From Belliella alkalica (GTDB lineage: Bacteria; Bacteroidota; Bacteroidia; Cytophagales; Cyclobacteriaceae): a stretch of 59,228 bases of DNA. A program made the translations under genes and the position numbers. The DNA lies in contig NZ_JAKZGO010000022.1 in NCBI RefSeq assembly GCF_022549785.1, positions 1-59,228 of the forward strand. The letters are read 5' to 3'. Every line of letters starts with the position of its first letter. Position 1 is the first letter of the stretch. A model generated the notes under the pieces. It was not told the origin of the DNA. It saw only the letters and a program-made list of their open reading frames with translations, and did no database searches. This document shows positions 46,526 through 55,226 of the stretch, piece by piece.

Positions 46526-46783
46526 ATGGATGTTTTCGAAATTTTAGCTGAATTGGATAGGAGAGAAGAGCAAATAAAAATAAAGCTCAAAAAGATCATA
46601 GAAGCTAACTTAAACCCTTCTCCTGGTGAAAGAATACAGAAGGCCAAGCTTTTGCTAAAGCTAATACATGAATTTAAAGAGCATGTAGACGCTGATGAAT
46701 TTATCCTTGCTGGAATGAAATTGAGGGATTTGGAATTTGAAGGTTTGATGATTCTTGAAAAAAAGCCACCTATATTGAAGTAA
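46526..46783 (+). CDS. Small helical hypothetical protein
   Basis: The 85-residue product is charged and predicted helical (ILAELDRREEQIKIKLKKII, SPGERIQKAKLLLKLIHEFK, MKLRDLEFEGLMILE). It has an ATG start and natural composition. No family was recognised and no neighbour suggests a role. Confidence 0.5.
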   Translation: MDVFEILAELDRREEQIKIKLKKIIEANLNPSPGERIQKAKLLLKLIHEFKEHVDADEFILAGMKLRDLEFEGLMILEKKPPILK

Positions 46784-46900
46784 GGATATTATAAAAAACT
46801 ATGACTCTTCTGCTAGAATATCTTGGCTTGCAGTTTCACCGAGGTAAGGGGTGCAGCTTAAATAATTTGATGATAGAATTCTAAGTGTTCATTCAGCATC

Positions 46901-47104
46901 CTAGCGTTTGAAGAAAATATAGTCAGAAATCAATGGCTCGATCCCTTGATTTTTGAATTCACTTGCAATTTGGCCCCTGTGGTAAGTAGAGTGATTGATA
47001 ATATGAAATAAAATTTCCCGAACACTACTGCTGTACTTTTGACCTTTGCTGTTGGAATAATCTGCTGTTATGTTAAAGTCAAACTTATCATAATAAATAG
47101 TCAA
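46901..47104 (-). pseudogene. 3' fragment of a DinB-family gene
   Basis: The segment EILFHIINHSTYHRGQIASE with the ending ISDYIFFKR is the C-terminal part of DinB-family four-helix proteins, including one of the metal-binding histidine pairs (HxxxH with Tyr-His-Arg-Gly-Gln). The first two thirds are absent and no proper start codon exists; the fragment begins directly after the stop of the lipoprotein gene upstream. Confidence 0.7.
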
Positions 47105-47106
47105 TT

Positions 47107-47559
47107 TTACTCAATTTTATCATAAATATAGGTTGGACCATCACATTGATCCCATGTATTTCTTAGTCTTTTTTCCGAGTTAATAAATAAATATTCTTTT
47201 CCCTCCTCATATCCACCTCCTTCACAATTTCCTATCATTTCTTCTCCTTGCTCATAATCCAATGTAATATAAAACAAGGCATTTACATCCTCCTCAGTTG
47301 CAGGTTCTATTACATAAGTTCCACTGGCATTTTTGACCCCGCTATCAGACTCTCTAATCCTACTAAACGTATTGTTCTGATTAAACTGATACCTATCAAT
47401 AGGAAGTTCAAAGTCATCTGGGTCTGCCTGCCATTGAAAGCCTACTTCGGCCAACTCCCACTCACCCAATACTGATAACATGTTTGGGGAATCATCTTCT
47501 GTGTTGCAGCCTAAAATTAAAATAAAACCTACTAGTGCAAATTTAAAAAGGTGTTTCAT
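47107..47559 (-). CDS. Lipocalin-like hypothetical lipoprotein
   Basis: The signal MKHLFKFALVGFILILGC leads into a 130-residue mature part with the usual pattern of small Bacteroidota lipocalin-like lipoproteins: a GEWELAEVGFQW start, YQFNQNNTFSRIRESDSG, a GTYVI strand and a closing YLFINSEKRL with a final TYIYDKIE. Function unknown. It ends two bases before a DinB fragment, so a deletion probably removed sequence downstream. Confidence 0.65.
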   Translation of the reverse strand: MKHLFKFALVGFILILGCNTEDDSPNMLSVLGEWELAEVGFQWQADPDDFELPIDRYQFNQNNTFSRIRESDSGVKNASGTYVIEPATEEDVNALFYITLDYEQGEEMIGNCEGGGYEEGKEYLFINSEKRLRNTWDQCDGPTYIYDKIE

Positions 47560-47700
47560 GCTGATGATATTTTTGGTTATGAATACTGAGACGTGAAAGG
47601 TTAGTTTAAGGTTTTGATCTTCTTAATTTGTGTAAAAAATATACTAAAACTAATTGATGGAAATAAAATGAATTGATCGTTTTATTCAGGAAACAACCCT

Positions 47701-48666
47701 TCAGTCTGCTATTTTCAATATAACATTGCCAGTCTTATGGCCAGTTTCAACATATTCATATGCCTCTACAATTTGATCCATATTGTATTGCCTGTCAATG
47801 ACAGGTCTGTAATGTCCTTCTTCAAAAAGCGCTTTCAAAAACATCACATCCTGTTTACTGATTGACGGAAGTGGAAATAGAAGTCTTTTACCTCCCCATA
47901 GTGGTGTCGTCAATGCCAACAATATATTCTCTCCGTTTTTTCCCAATTCAGTTGAGATGTAAATTCCTTTATTAGTCAACAAGGGCTTACATTGACCAAA
48001 TGAACTTTTACCAACAGCATCAAAGATAAATTCAAATTTATCTGCTGTTTTTGTAAAATCTTGTGTCTGATAATCAATAACCGTGTCTGCTCCGAGTGAT
48101 TTTACCAAAGCGACATTGTTTGTATTGCAAACCGCAGTTACGTTTGCCCCAAAATAATGCAACAATTGAACAGCAGCAGATCCAATTGCACCGGTTGCTC
48201 CGTTTACCAAAACACTTTGACCTGCTGTAACTTTTGCCGCTCTTATATTCACCAATGCATAATGACCTCCTTCCGTAAGTGCAGCTGCCTGGTCAAAATT
48301 TATATTCTCCGGCATGTTTGTCACTGCATCAGTTTCAGCAATCGTTAAATACTCCCCATGACCACCAAAGGTCTTGTCATTAAACCCAAAAACCCTATCA
48401 TTTTTCTTGAAGGTAGTTACATCCTTGCCAGTTTCTTCAACAATGCCTGAAAACTCACAACCTAATACTTGATATTTAGGACGAAACAATCCAGAAAAAA
48501 ATCTAGAAACAAAATACTCGGCACTGCGAAAGCCAGAGTCAGTCCTATTTACTGTTGAGGCATAAACCTTGATTAAAACTTCATTGTCTTTAGGCTTTGG
48601 TTTAGGAACTTCCATCAACTTGGCAACTTTAGGTGGCCCATATTTTGAATAGACTATTGCTTTCAT
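47701..48666 (-). CDS. NAD(P)-dependent alcohol dehydrogenase (MDR superfamily, quinone oxidoreductase-like)
   Basis: The 321-residue protein shows an N-terminal GroES-like domain (MKAIVYSKYGPPKVAKLMEV, GCEFSGIVEETGKDV) and a Rossmann domain with VLVNGATGAIGSAAVQLLHY near residue 145. No structural or catalytic zinc-binding cysteine cluster is present, consistent with the zinc-free quinone/enone reductase branch. Probable role is reduction of quinones or unsaturated carbonyls in the cytoplasm. It is complete and isolated. Confidence 0.9.
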   Translation of the reverse strand: MKAIVYSKYGPPKVAKLMEVPKPKPKDNEVLIKVYASTVNRTDSGFRSAEYFVSRFFSGLFRPKYQVLGCEFSGIVEETGKDVTTFKKNDRVFGFNDKTFGGHGEYLTIAETDAVTNMPENINFDQAAALTEGGHYALVNIRAAKVTAGQSVLVNGATGAIGSAAVQLLHYFGANVTAVCNTNNVALVKSLGADTVIDYQTQDFTKTADKFEFIFDAVGKSSFGQCKPLLTNKGIYISTELGKNGENILLALTTPLWGGKRLLFPLPSISKQDVMFLKALFEEGHYRPVIDRQYNMDQIVEAYEYVETGHKTGNVILKIAD

Positions 48667-49381
48667 TTTTTGAGTATGCTTATAATGCGTTTGTAAGTCT
48701 TGCTTTATGGTTGTTGCCTGAACGAGGCTTTATTCAAGCTTACTGTTTCATATAAAATTGTATTCTATTGTCGTAGTTCAACTATTTTCCCCATGTTAAG
48801 AGCATGGGGTAGGAGCTTCTAAAATTAGTAAATTAAGTTGTATTTGTTTTGGTGTCAACAAGTTGTTTTTGGAATCCTTTGAAGGTAAAAATTAAAGGGT
48901 TATTTATATGTATACCCCAATGTTAAGCTAATTGACAGTAAAATGAAACAATAAAGTGAGCAAGGATTATCTGCTTTAGATTGCTCATGTTTATTGTTTC
49001 TCCTGCCATGCTTTGCGGTGTTGGTTTTATCACAAAGCAAACGATAAATGATTAGTTTTAAGTAGTCAAAAATGTCATTCTGGCAATACTGACCACCATC
49101 CTAAAGTGGTCAACATGGTCAGATTGACGGTGGTAGGGTAGTTTGTAATTTACAAAAAACTTCTTTTTCAATTTTATAGAATACATTTTGGATAAATTCC
49201 ACTCAATGCTGTAATCAAGATAGATAGACTTGCTATTTGAATAACTTATAACCTAAGCCCTTAGATTTTAACGAATGTCATGAAGCTCATTTAATAATCT
49301 TTGTTTATAGCATAGGTTTCAGATTGTTTTTAATTGCTGAACAGATTTTGATTGTTAAAGCTCTAAAAAGTATTTTAAAAC
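48667..49381. other. Gene-free interval with several hairpins
   Basis: No coding frame is supported. Inverted repeats are frequent: ccccatg/catgggg (48789-48809); gaaacaataaag-tgagcaa with its near-complement at 48945-48963 and 48981-49000; gctttgcggt with atcacaaagc at 49010-49038. An IS21-like terminal inverted repeat lies at 49074-49128. The 48945-49038 pair could fold as two consecutive stem-loops. Confidence 0.55.
49074..49128. repeat. IS21-end-like inverted repeat
   Basis: The 23-base arms at 49074-49096 and 49106-49128 match at 18 positions as inverted copies (gtggtcaacatggtcagatt type). They resemble the gaccacc/ggtggtc terminal repeats at the right-hand IS21 end (58986-59027). No transposase genes are present between or beside them. 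Confidence 0.5.
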
Positions 49382-50143
49382 CTAAATGCCTATCCTTTTG
49401 AATAACCTATAATTAAGGACAAACGACATCAATAAGTAACCAATGGCAATAAATAAGTTTAATAATCTATTTGGTGTATTTGAGATAGTAAATTCCATTC
49501 CTTCCACGAAAGTTAGATTATTGATAGAACGAAAAGGCAGATAATAGAAGATGCTAAATGACTCAGCCATTGTATAAACTAATATGGGTTCTAAAATAAA
49601 TGCAAGTAGGAAAGTGATTAAAAAAGTTTTTAGCAAACTTCTCGATAATAATAAAATCATGAAAAAGAAATTACCAACTGCAAAACCTTGAATGAAATAT
49701 AGAGGTATCCAAGTAAAATCAAGAATATTAATTCTCTTTGTTGATATCCCTTCATTAAAGCCAATAATTAAAGAAGCAACCAAGATGAAAAATGTCAAAA
49801 AGAGTGAAGCGAAGAATAAATTTTTCTGGAAGAAAATAAACAAGCTTTTTTTATTATACCCTGATAGTAATAAATACCTGAGATAACTTCCTTCTCGATC
49901 TTTAATCCCTGAAACAAAACCCATTAATATAGGATATATAAATACAAAGGGGTAATTGAGAGCGAATAGCAAATTGAATATGTAGGGGATTTTAAATGAC
50001 CCTCCCAAACGATAAATCAAGTCTTTTTCAAAAGAAATCAAATAAAAGTTAAATAGTAAAATTAATAAAACAGAAATTAGGAGATACCATTTTACAAAAT
50101 TACTCTTTAACCAATTCAACCAGAAAATTTTAAAAAGACTCAT
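49382..50143 (-). CDS. ABC transporter permease
   Basis: The 253-residue protein has six predicted membrane segments (for example YLLISVLLILLFNFYLI, FVFIYPILMGFVSGI, ASLFLTFFILVASLIIGF, LNLFIAIGYLLMSFVLNY). It has the DREGSYLRYLL loop seen in ABC-2-type export permeases. Its start overlaps the ATPase gene end by four bases, so the two are translated together. Probably exports a peptide or acts in envelope homeostasis; the peptide gene upstream is a candidate substrate. Confidence 0.8.
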   Translation of the reverse strand: MSLFKIFWLNWLKSNFVKWYLLISVLLILLFNFYLISFEKDLIYRLGGSFKIPYIFNLLFALNYPFVFIYPILMGFVSGIKDREGSYLRYLLLSGYNKKSLFIFFQKNLFFASLFLTFFILVASLIIGFNEGISTKRINILDFTWIPLYFIQGFAVGNFFFMILLLSRSLLKTFLITFLLAFILEPILVYTMAESFSIFYYLPFRSINNLTFVEGMEFTISNTPNRLLNLFIAIGYLLMSFVLNYRLFKRIGI

Positions 50144-50817
50144 ACTACCAATGAATTATAACTCTCCTCGATATTACCGTTACCGAGCTGTATAAATGAT
50201 TCAAAATCTCCATCAAACAAGAGTTTCCCTCTATTTAACAGAAACAAATGATTGCAATAATTTGCTAAATCGTCTAATCGGTGCGAAGAATACAGCACAG
50301 AAATCTTATGATCAACTAACCATGAAATTGTTTTCTTGAATAAAAACACTCCGGAAGGGTCAAGACCATTTAACGGCTCGTCGAAAATAACAAGCTTTGG
50401 TTTCCCAATAATAGCCGAAATAATCCCCAATCTTTGCTTTCGACCATAGGAGAGAGATTTTATTTTTTTATTAGATTCTTCACCCATATTCAGCAAAGTA
50501 ATCAATTCATTTATTTCGGAGTCATCGATTGTTTTATTTTTTAACTGTTGAATAAAATATAGCCATTCATAAACTGTCAGGTGATCCAAAAAGGATTCTG
50601 TTCCAATGAAGCTCCCAAAGGAATTCTTTTCTACCCCTGATATAGTCCCTGAATCTGAGTTTATAAATCCGGATAGAATAGAAATTAAAGAGGTTTTACC
50701 ACTTCCATTTGGTCCTACCAACCCATATATTTTCCCATCCAATTCAATTTTTAAGGATATTGATTGAAGAGCGTAGGTTCCTTTGTATCGTTTATTTATT
50801 TTGTTTATTTCGATCAT
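50140..50817 (-). CDS. ABC transporter ATP-binding protein
   Basis: Walker A GLVGPNGSGKTS (about residue 33), a signature LSYGRKQRLG (about 122) and Walker B LVIFDEPLNGLDPSG are all complete. The His switch is in LYSSHRLDD. Length (225 residues) and motifs fit the ABC-2/CcmA exporter ATPase class. It is tightly coupled to the permease downstream and follows a decayed membrane-protein gene on the same strand. Confidence 0.92.
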   Translation of the reverse strand: MIEINKINKRYKGTYALQSISLKIELDGKIYGLVGPNGSGKTSLISILSGFINSDSGTISGVEKNSFGSFIGTESFLDHLTVYEWLYFIQQLKNKTIDDSEINELITLLNMGEESNKKIKSLSYGRKQRLGIISAIIGKPKLVIFDEPLNGLDPSGVFLFKKTISWLVDHKISVLYSSHRLDDLANYCNHLFLLNRGKLLFDGDFESFIQLGNGNIEESYNSLVV

Positions 50818-50883
50818 AAATTAAAAATATTAAAGAAACAACGCCTAAAATAGCAATAAAGGTTGATAAATGATAATTTCTTT

Positions 50884-51216
50884 TTAATGATAAAAAGGAG
50901 AAAAGGGATTAGCAAGCACACGTATCATAAAGTACATATAAATTGAAAAATAGATAAAAACTATATGCAGAACAAAAAGCGATGACTATAATGATACTCA
51001 GTGGCTTTATTTTTTCAATAAAAAAACTTATACTGAAATAAGTAAAAGGATTATTGTTAAGCTTAGGGTAGTTTCTGGATACTTATAAAGAAAGGTTAGA
51101 TTTTTTTTTTGTATCGAACTAGAAAACAATTCGAATTTTAACAGCAATATTAAAGACGAGGATACGATATAAATTAATAAAGTATACTCGATTATCTCAA
51201 AAAGAGATTTGATTTT
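50884..51216 (-). pseudogene. Frameshifted membrane-protein relic (MauE/DoxX-like)
   Basis: Two hydrophobic reading segments in different frames join naturally: EIIEYTLLIYIVSSSLILLL, a loop with FELFSSSIQKKNLTFLYKYP, LSLTIILLLIS, then a frame change near 51040, then KPLSIIIVIAFCSAYSFYLF and a cysteine pair in YDTCACNPF. The order (early membrane helix, amphipathic FSSSIQK segment, late CxC) resembles MauE-type membrane redox proteins. There is no proper start codon, and the gene begins five bases after the upstream stop. Confidence 0.45.
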
Positions 51217-51220
51217 CTAA

Positions 51221-52216
51221 TTATTTAACATCGTAGATTTTTATTTTTTCAAAATTCCAACCGATAATTAATTCCTCATTTCTATTTTTTATTTCAAAAG
51301 GGTAATTGTCTCCTTTAGACATAATTACAGGAATACTTTCCTCATACAAACCACTCTCAAGGTCATAAATATCCAAATACCACTTTGAATCAACTTCTAG
51401 ATAATATTCTTTATTTTGAATTGTTAAAAAATATATCTTGTCACCTATTATTGCTCCTGATACATACCAGTTGTGATTTGGGGTAAGAACAACATTGTTT
51501 CCCGATCTATAAACTTCTGGCATGAATTCATACCTAAAATCCTTCAGAAGGTCTATTTTTTCATTTTTTATGTCTATTTTAAAAAATACAGGGGCATTTA
51601 AACAGTAATAAACAAATATGTCCGGATTAACTTGGCTTCTGGCAAAATCTCCATAAAGCAAATAATCTAAGTCTTTATTTTCTCTTACCCCTAATTCTAA
51701 CAGCATACTTTTGGTAGGGAAGATATTTACATAATTTTTATCTGAAATATCTATCGTGATAAATTCGAATTCACCTTTTTCATTAATTTGAGTTGAAAGG
51801 AATTTATTATCATTGTATTTAAAAAGATTTGATCTACTGTCAAATCGGTAGCTGATTAGTAGACTATCTGTTTTACTTTGAAACTTGTTAATTAGATTTT
51901 TTCCATAATCATATATGGTGTAGGTAGAGTCATTCTCTTCGTACCACCAAACAGAACTTAACTCCCAGTCGGCAGGGCCTTTTTTTCCAACTTCCTTTAT
52001 TAGTATACCTTCATTTGAATAACTTCTAATATTGTCATAAGGAGATCCATGAATATGTATTAGATCTTTATCAATAAAATACCTGTTTATTCTCCCTGAA
52101 AAATCTATTTCATTCTTTTCAAAAATTTTTTTCTCGCTTAATTTCCGTTTTTCTTTAGGAGAGCAAGCAATTAAAATAAAGAAAATAAAAATGGTTTGTA
52201 AATGTTTTAATATCAT
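51221..52216 (-). CDS. 6-bladed beta-propeller lipoprotein (BF3164/TolB-like)
   Basis: The lipoprotein signal FIFFILIAC starts a 331-residue protein with repeated strand pairs of a beta-propeller (GRINRYFIDKDLIHIHGSPY, IRSYSNEGILIKEVGKKGPA, WYLDIYDLESGLYE). Proteins like this in Bacteroidota are often located next to tiny secreted peptide genes and MauE-like proteins. Their role is unknown; surface or periplasmic binding of the peptide is conceivable. It follows the peptide gene by 59 bases on the same strand. Confidence 0.75.
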   Translation of the reverse strand: MILKHLQTIFIFFILIACSPKEKRKLSEKKIFEKNEIDFSGRINRYFIDKDLIHIHGSPYDNIRSYSNEGILIKEVGKKGPADWELSSVWWYEENDSTYTIYDYGKNLINKFQSKTDSLLISYRFDSRSNLFKYNDNKFLSTQINEKGEFEFITIDISDKNYVNIFPTKSMLLELGVRENKDLDYLLYGDFARSQVNPDIFVYYCLNAPVFFKIDIKNEKIDLLKDFRYEFMPEVYRSGNNVVLTPNHNWYVSGAIIGDKIYFLTIQNKEYYLEVDSKWYLDIYDLESGLYEESIPVIMSKGDNYPFEIKNRNEELIIGWNFEKIKIYDVK

Positions 52217-52275
52217 TGATTTGATTTTTAAAATTAAAAATGTGCAGGGCTCAGCAACCCTGCACTAGGTCTTTT

Positions 52276-52515
52276 TTACTCAGAGCAAGATGCTGAAGGT
52301 AAAGACCACCTTGGCGTTAGGGAAACACCAACAGAAATTTTACATCTTTCTTTTTGACTACTGTCTGCGTCAGAAGAACATGGTTTACCTGATAGTGGAC
52401 AATCAATAATACCACCAATCGTACTGCCAATGCTTCTCGCCGATGTTTCAATCGATAGACTTACTACACTTAGTGAAATCCCTAGTATGATTGCTAAAAC
52501 TTTGATTTTTTTCAT
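52276..52515 (-). CDS. Small secreted Cys-rich peptide, NVEALA-like
   Basis: The 79-residue product has a lysine-rich start and a hydrophobic segment (VLAIILGISLSVVSLSI, residues 6-22). A small mature part follows with four cysteines (39, 46, 58 and 77) and many Ser and Gly residues. It resembles the NVEALA-type peptides of Bacteroidota in size, position and neighbours, although the eponymous motif is not exact (SIETSARS). A signal or bacteriocin-like role is possible. Confidence 0.6.
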   Translation of the reverse strand: MKKIKVLAIILGISLSVVSLSIETSARSIGSTIGGIIDCPLSGKPCSSDADSSQKERCKISVGVSLTPRWSLPSASCSE

Positions 52516-52715
52516 TTTTTATGAAAGTTTTAGTTAAAATAATTACAAACCGTTCATCGGTTATTATTAAAATTTATTCGTTTATCAACATATTTACCCT
52601 AAACAAATAAAATAAAATAATAATTAAAACTAATTTACATAAAATATAATGAAATATTTAGTCAATCATTTTTTTTTAATCTCAATATCGTTTTGAATTA
52701 AAGAGGTCTCTTTAT

Positions 52716-53225
52716 TTACTTCATTCTTCTATGATTTCCCAAACTTAACTTTCTCTTATCCAATATAAGTTTAAGTCGCTCAATCTGAATTCTGTGATTT
52801 CTTTGCAATATAATTGGATAAAGATTTCCGATTACATTGATAAAGTTTGTTATAAAAAAAATCACTATTTGGCCTTTCAAAAGGATGTAGAAGGAAACAA
52901 TTGCGATTGTAATGAAGGAAGCTAAATGACCAAATTCTGATTGCCTTGTCTGAGTTTCAAAGTTTTCAAGGCCAGCTTTAGACCCGCTAAAATACTTTTT
53001 TCTATTTCTCTCTTTACCCCAAAAAAACTTAAGAAGGAGAAATTTAAAATACTCAACTCTCAAGAGTTGATATATTGATGTCAAATTCTTGACATTATTG
53101 ATTTTATTGTAAGAGTTAGGCAAAATTCTGCTTGTAAAAAATGCAAAACCTAATAATGCAAAAACTCCTGTGATAAATAAATTAAGGGCAAATGAGTAAG
53201 CTACTTCTCCAATCCAATTGATTTG
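52716..53225 (-). pseudogene. 5'-truncated membrane protein (CrtO-like acyltransferase family)
   Basis: The frame is open from 53270 without an ATG. The N-terminal membrane segment (EVAYSFALNLFITGVFALLG) and the motifs TRQSEFGHLASFITI and NVIGNLYPIILQRNHRIQIE match the small membrane proteins annotated as glycosyl-4,4'-diaponeurosporenoate acyltransferase-like. Its first codons overlap the end of the next relic in another frame, so the two gene ends were joined by a deletion. Confidence 0.55.
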
Positions 53226-53693
53226 GCTGGTGTTGAAGCTGCTATTTCTGTATCGATTAATATCAGGTTTTTACTGACTGTCCCACCTGTTCTCAAACAA
53301 CCAATTACAAAACAAACATTGGGTCTTTTAAAGTTTGGAATTTCTTTTTCGTATTTATCCAATAGTTGTTCAATATCGTATTGCCGATTTTTTACATTTT
53401 CTGTTTCTGGTCTAATTGAATTCCAAAATCTTGGATATTTAGCTATCAAAGTAATATACTCTTGGGCATTGAAGTTTCTTACTTTTATGAACTCTTTAAA
53501 GAAATCAGTTGAATTATCTATATACTCGGTTTGAATGATCTTTATGCTGTCATTTTTGCTTGAAGCATTTGATAAATTGTCAAGTGCTGTCCAAAAATTC
53601 TCAATGTCAATGGTTTCAAAGATTTGTTTGTCCTGTGAATTTGCAAATCCAGAAATGAAAAGTATTAACAAGGGTGTTTTTTTTATATAACAT
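53201..53693 (-). pseudogene. Truncated DUF2268-like zinc-protease relic
   Basis: ATG at 53693 reads MLYK and then needs loss of one A in an eight-A run to continue as TPLLILFISGFANSQ, a signal peptide. The rest (NFWTALDNLSNASSKNDSIK, CFVIGCLRTGGTVSKNLILI, then DTEIAAST) matches the front part of DUF2268-type predicted Zn-dependent proteases. It stops at 53201 before any HExxH motif, where the neighbouring relic begins. Both a frameshift and a 3' deletion are therefore present. Confidence 0.6.
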
Positions 53694-53886
53694 TGGATTT
53701 AGTGCTTCTTATTTGAAACTACGAGCTATTGGAATAATTTGCTTCCAACTTTCTCATCAGATCTTAAATGCCAATCTTTCTATTCATTTGCCCGCTGTAT
53801 GCTAGATATAATGTATGCTTTAAAAATTGGACACAGCCCAAATGTTAATCATTCCAAGTGGTGATGTAATTTTTAGTAACTATTTT

Positions 53887-54570
53887 TCATTGAAAAGCCC
53901 AGCCAACAAAAACCCCATAATTTGGTTTGAATGTTTTTTCTGGTCCATATTGGTCTAAATTGGCACCTACGCCAAAATTTAGGGCGTTCATTTTCAACCC
54001 AGTTCTGAGTTGCAAAAAACTTCTTGCGTGAAAATTTTCCTTTGTGTTATGGATATATAAGAACTGAATTCGAGTATACAGATTTATTTTTGGGGTTATT
54101 AGAGGTTTATACTCATAAATACCAAAAAGTTCTAAGTTTTTGGTTGAATTTAGGAAAATAGAAGCAATGGTTACTGAAACCCATTTTTTATTTGAATAGG
54201 AGTGTTGTGCACCAAGTAGGGGAGAACTTCCTACTTTGTTGTTTACAGTAGCTCCACCTACTAAGCCGAAACCTTTATAAATGTTGTAAGTCACCAAAAT
54301 AGGTACTGCCATATCTAAATCTTCCATATCATTATTATAACTTGTAGATAATGTGGATACACTCAAAAAACCAAATTTGCTTTCACTGGAAAATTTTCGC
54401 TTGACCACCATTTGAAAAAACATTCTATTTTTTCCAAACATATACTCTACAGGTATTGGGACCTTCGGAGAAGTATCTTGAGCTCTGGCCGATTTGGAAA
54501 ACCCAATTAGGCTAAGTGAAATAGAAAGTAAAATGATCTGGAATAGATATTTATTATTGAGCATTTGCAT
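53887..54570 (-). CDS. Predicted outer-membrane beta-barrel protein
   Basis: The 227-residue product has a signal peptide (IGFSKSARAQ) and a series of alternating strands (MFFQMVVKRKFSSESKFGFL, KWVSVTIASIFLNS, ELFGIYEYKPLITPKINLYT, FLQLRTGLKMNALNFGVGAN) ending in an aromatic VFVGWAFQ. This pattern suits a small barrel. No family was recognised. The gene lies on the same strand as the Crp regulator, 83 bases downstream of it. Confidence 0.6.
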   Translation of the reverse strand: MQMLNNKYLFQIILLSISLSLIGFSKSARAQDTSPKVPIPVEYMFGKNRMFFQMVVKRKFSSESKFGFLSVSTLSTSYNNDMEDLDMAVPILVTYNIYKGFGLVGGATVNNKVGSSPLLGAQHSYSNKKWVSVTIASIFLNSTKNLELFGIYEYKPLITPKINLYTRIQFLYIHNTKENFHARSFLQLRTGLKMNALNFGVGANLDQYGPEKTFKPNYGVFVGWAFQ

Positions 54571-54653
54571 AATGTATAATTTACATTCTTTAATTATGCA
54601 AAGCTTGGCAATTGAAAGGAGAAAAAGATTGCTCTAAAGCAAGGTTTGGTTAT

Positions 54654-55223
54654 TTAAAGATTATTTTTCAGACGACTTAAGGTATAAGGGGTGACTCCTA
54701 AGTAACTAGCAATTATTTTGTTGGAAAGCCTATTGAATACATTGGGCTGTTGCTCTAGTAACCATTTTAAGCGTTGAAGACTATCCACTCCCTGAAAATC
54801 ATAAATTCGTTTTTGGGTGGTGATGTAGGCGGACTCTAGAATATTACGGTAAATTATATTTACTGCGGGTTCATTTTCTACCAAGAAGAAAAAATCTTTT
54901 TTGCTGATGGAAAGAACTGTAGATTTTTCAAGACTTTGAATATACTCAATGGATGGTTGTCCCGTAATTAAACTGGTAAATGATGTTCCGAATTTTCCCT
55001 CAAAGGCAATGTATCGGGTATTCTCTAATCCCTCTTTATTCACATGGTACAGTCGTAAGCAGCCAGAAATGACAAAGTAATTAAATTTACAGACCTCCCC
55101 CTCCCGGAGTAAAAATTCATGCTTATTTACTTTTATTTCCTTAAAGTAAGAAGAAAGGAATGCTAGCCTCTCTTCGTTGATTTGGGTTCTTTCCTGAAAA
55201 TAAGATTTTAGAATGTGATGCAT
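54654..55223 (-). CDS. Crp/Fnr-family transcriptional regulator
   Basis: The 189-residue protein has the cyclic-nucleotide-binding beta-roll (FLLREGEVCKFNYFVISGCL, VNKEGLENTRYIAFEGKFGT, STVLSISKKDFFFLVENEPA) and a C-terminal HTH (RLSNKIIASYLGVTPYTLSR). This short Bacteroidota type usually lacks exact cAMP-binding residues. It begins three bases after the CAT-like gene, so they are co-transcribed and it may control that gene and the downstream barrel gene. Confidence 0.88.
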   Translation of the reverse strand: MHHILKSYFQERTQINEERLAFLSSYFKEIKVNKHEFLLREGEVCKFNYFVISGCLRLYHVNKEGLENTRYIAFEGKFGTSFTSLITGQPSIEYIQSLEKSTVLSISKKDFFFLVENEPAVNIIYRNILESAYITTQKRIYDFQGVDSLQRLKWLLEQQPNVFNRLSNKIIASYLGVTPYTLSRLKNNL

Positions 55224-55226
55224 TTG

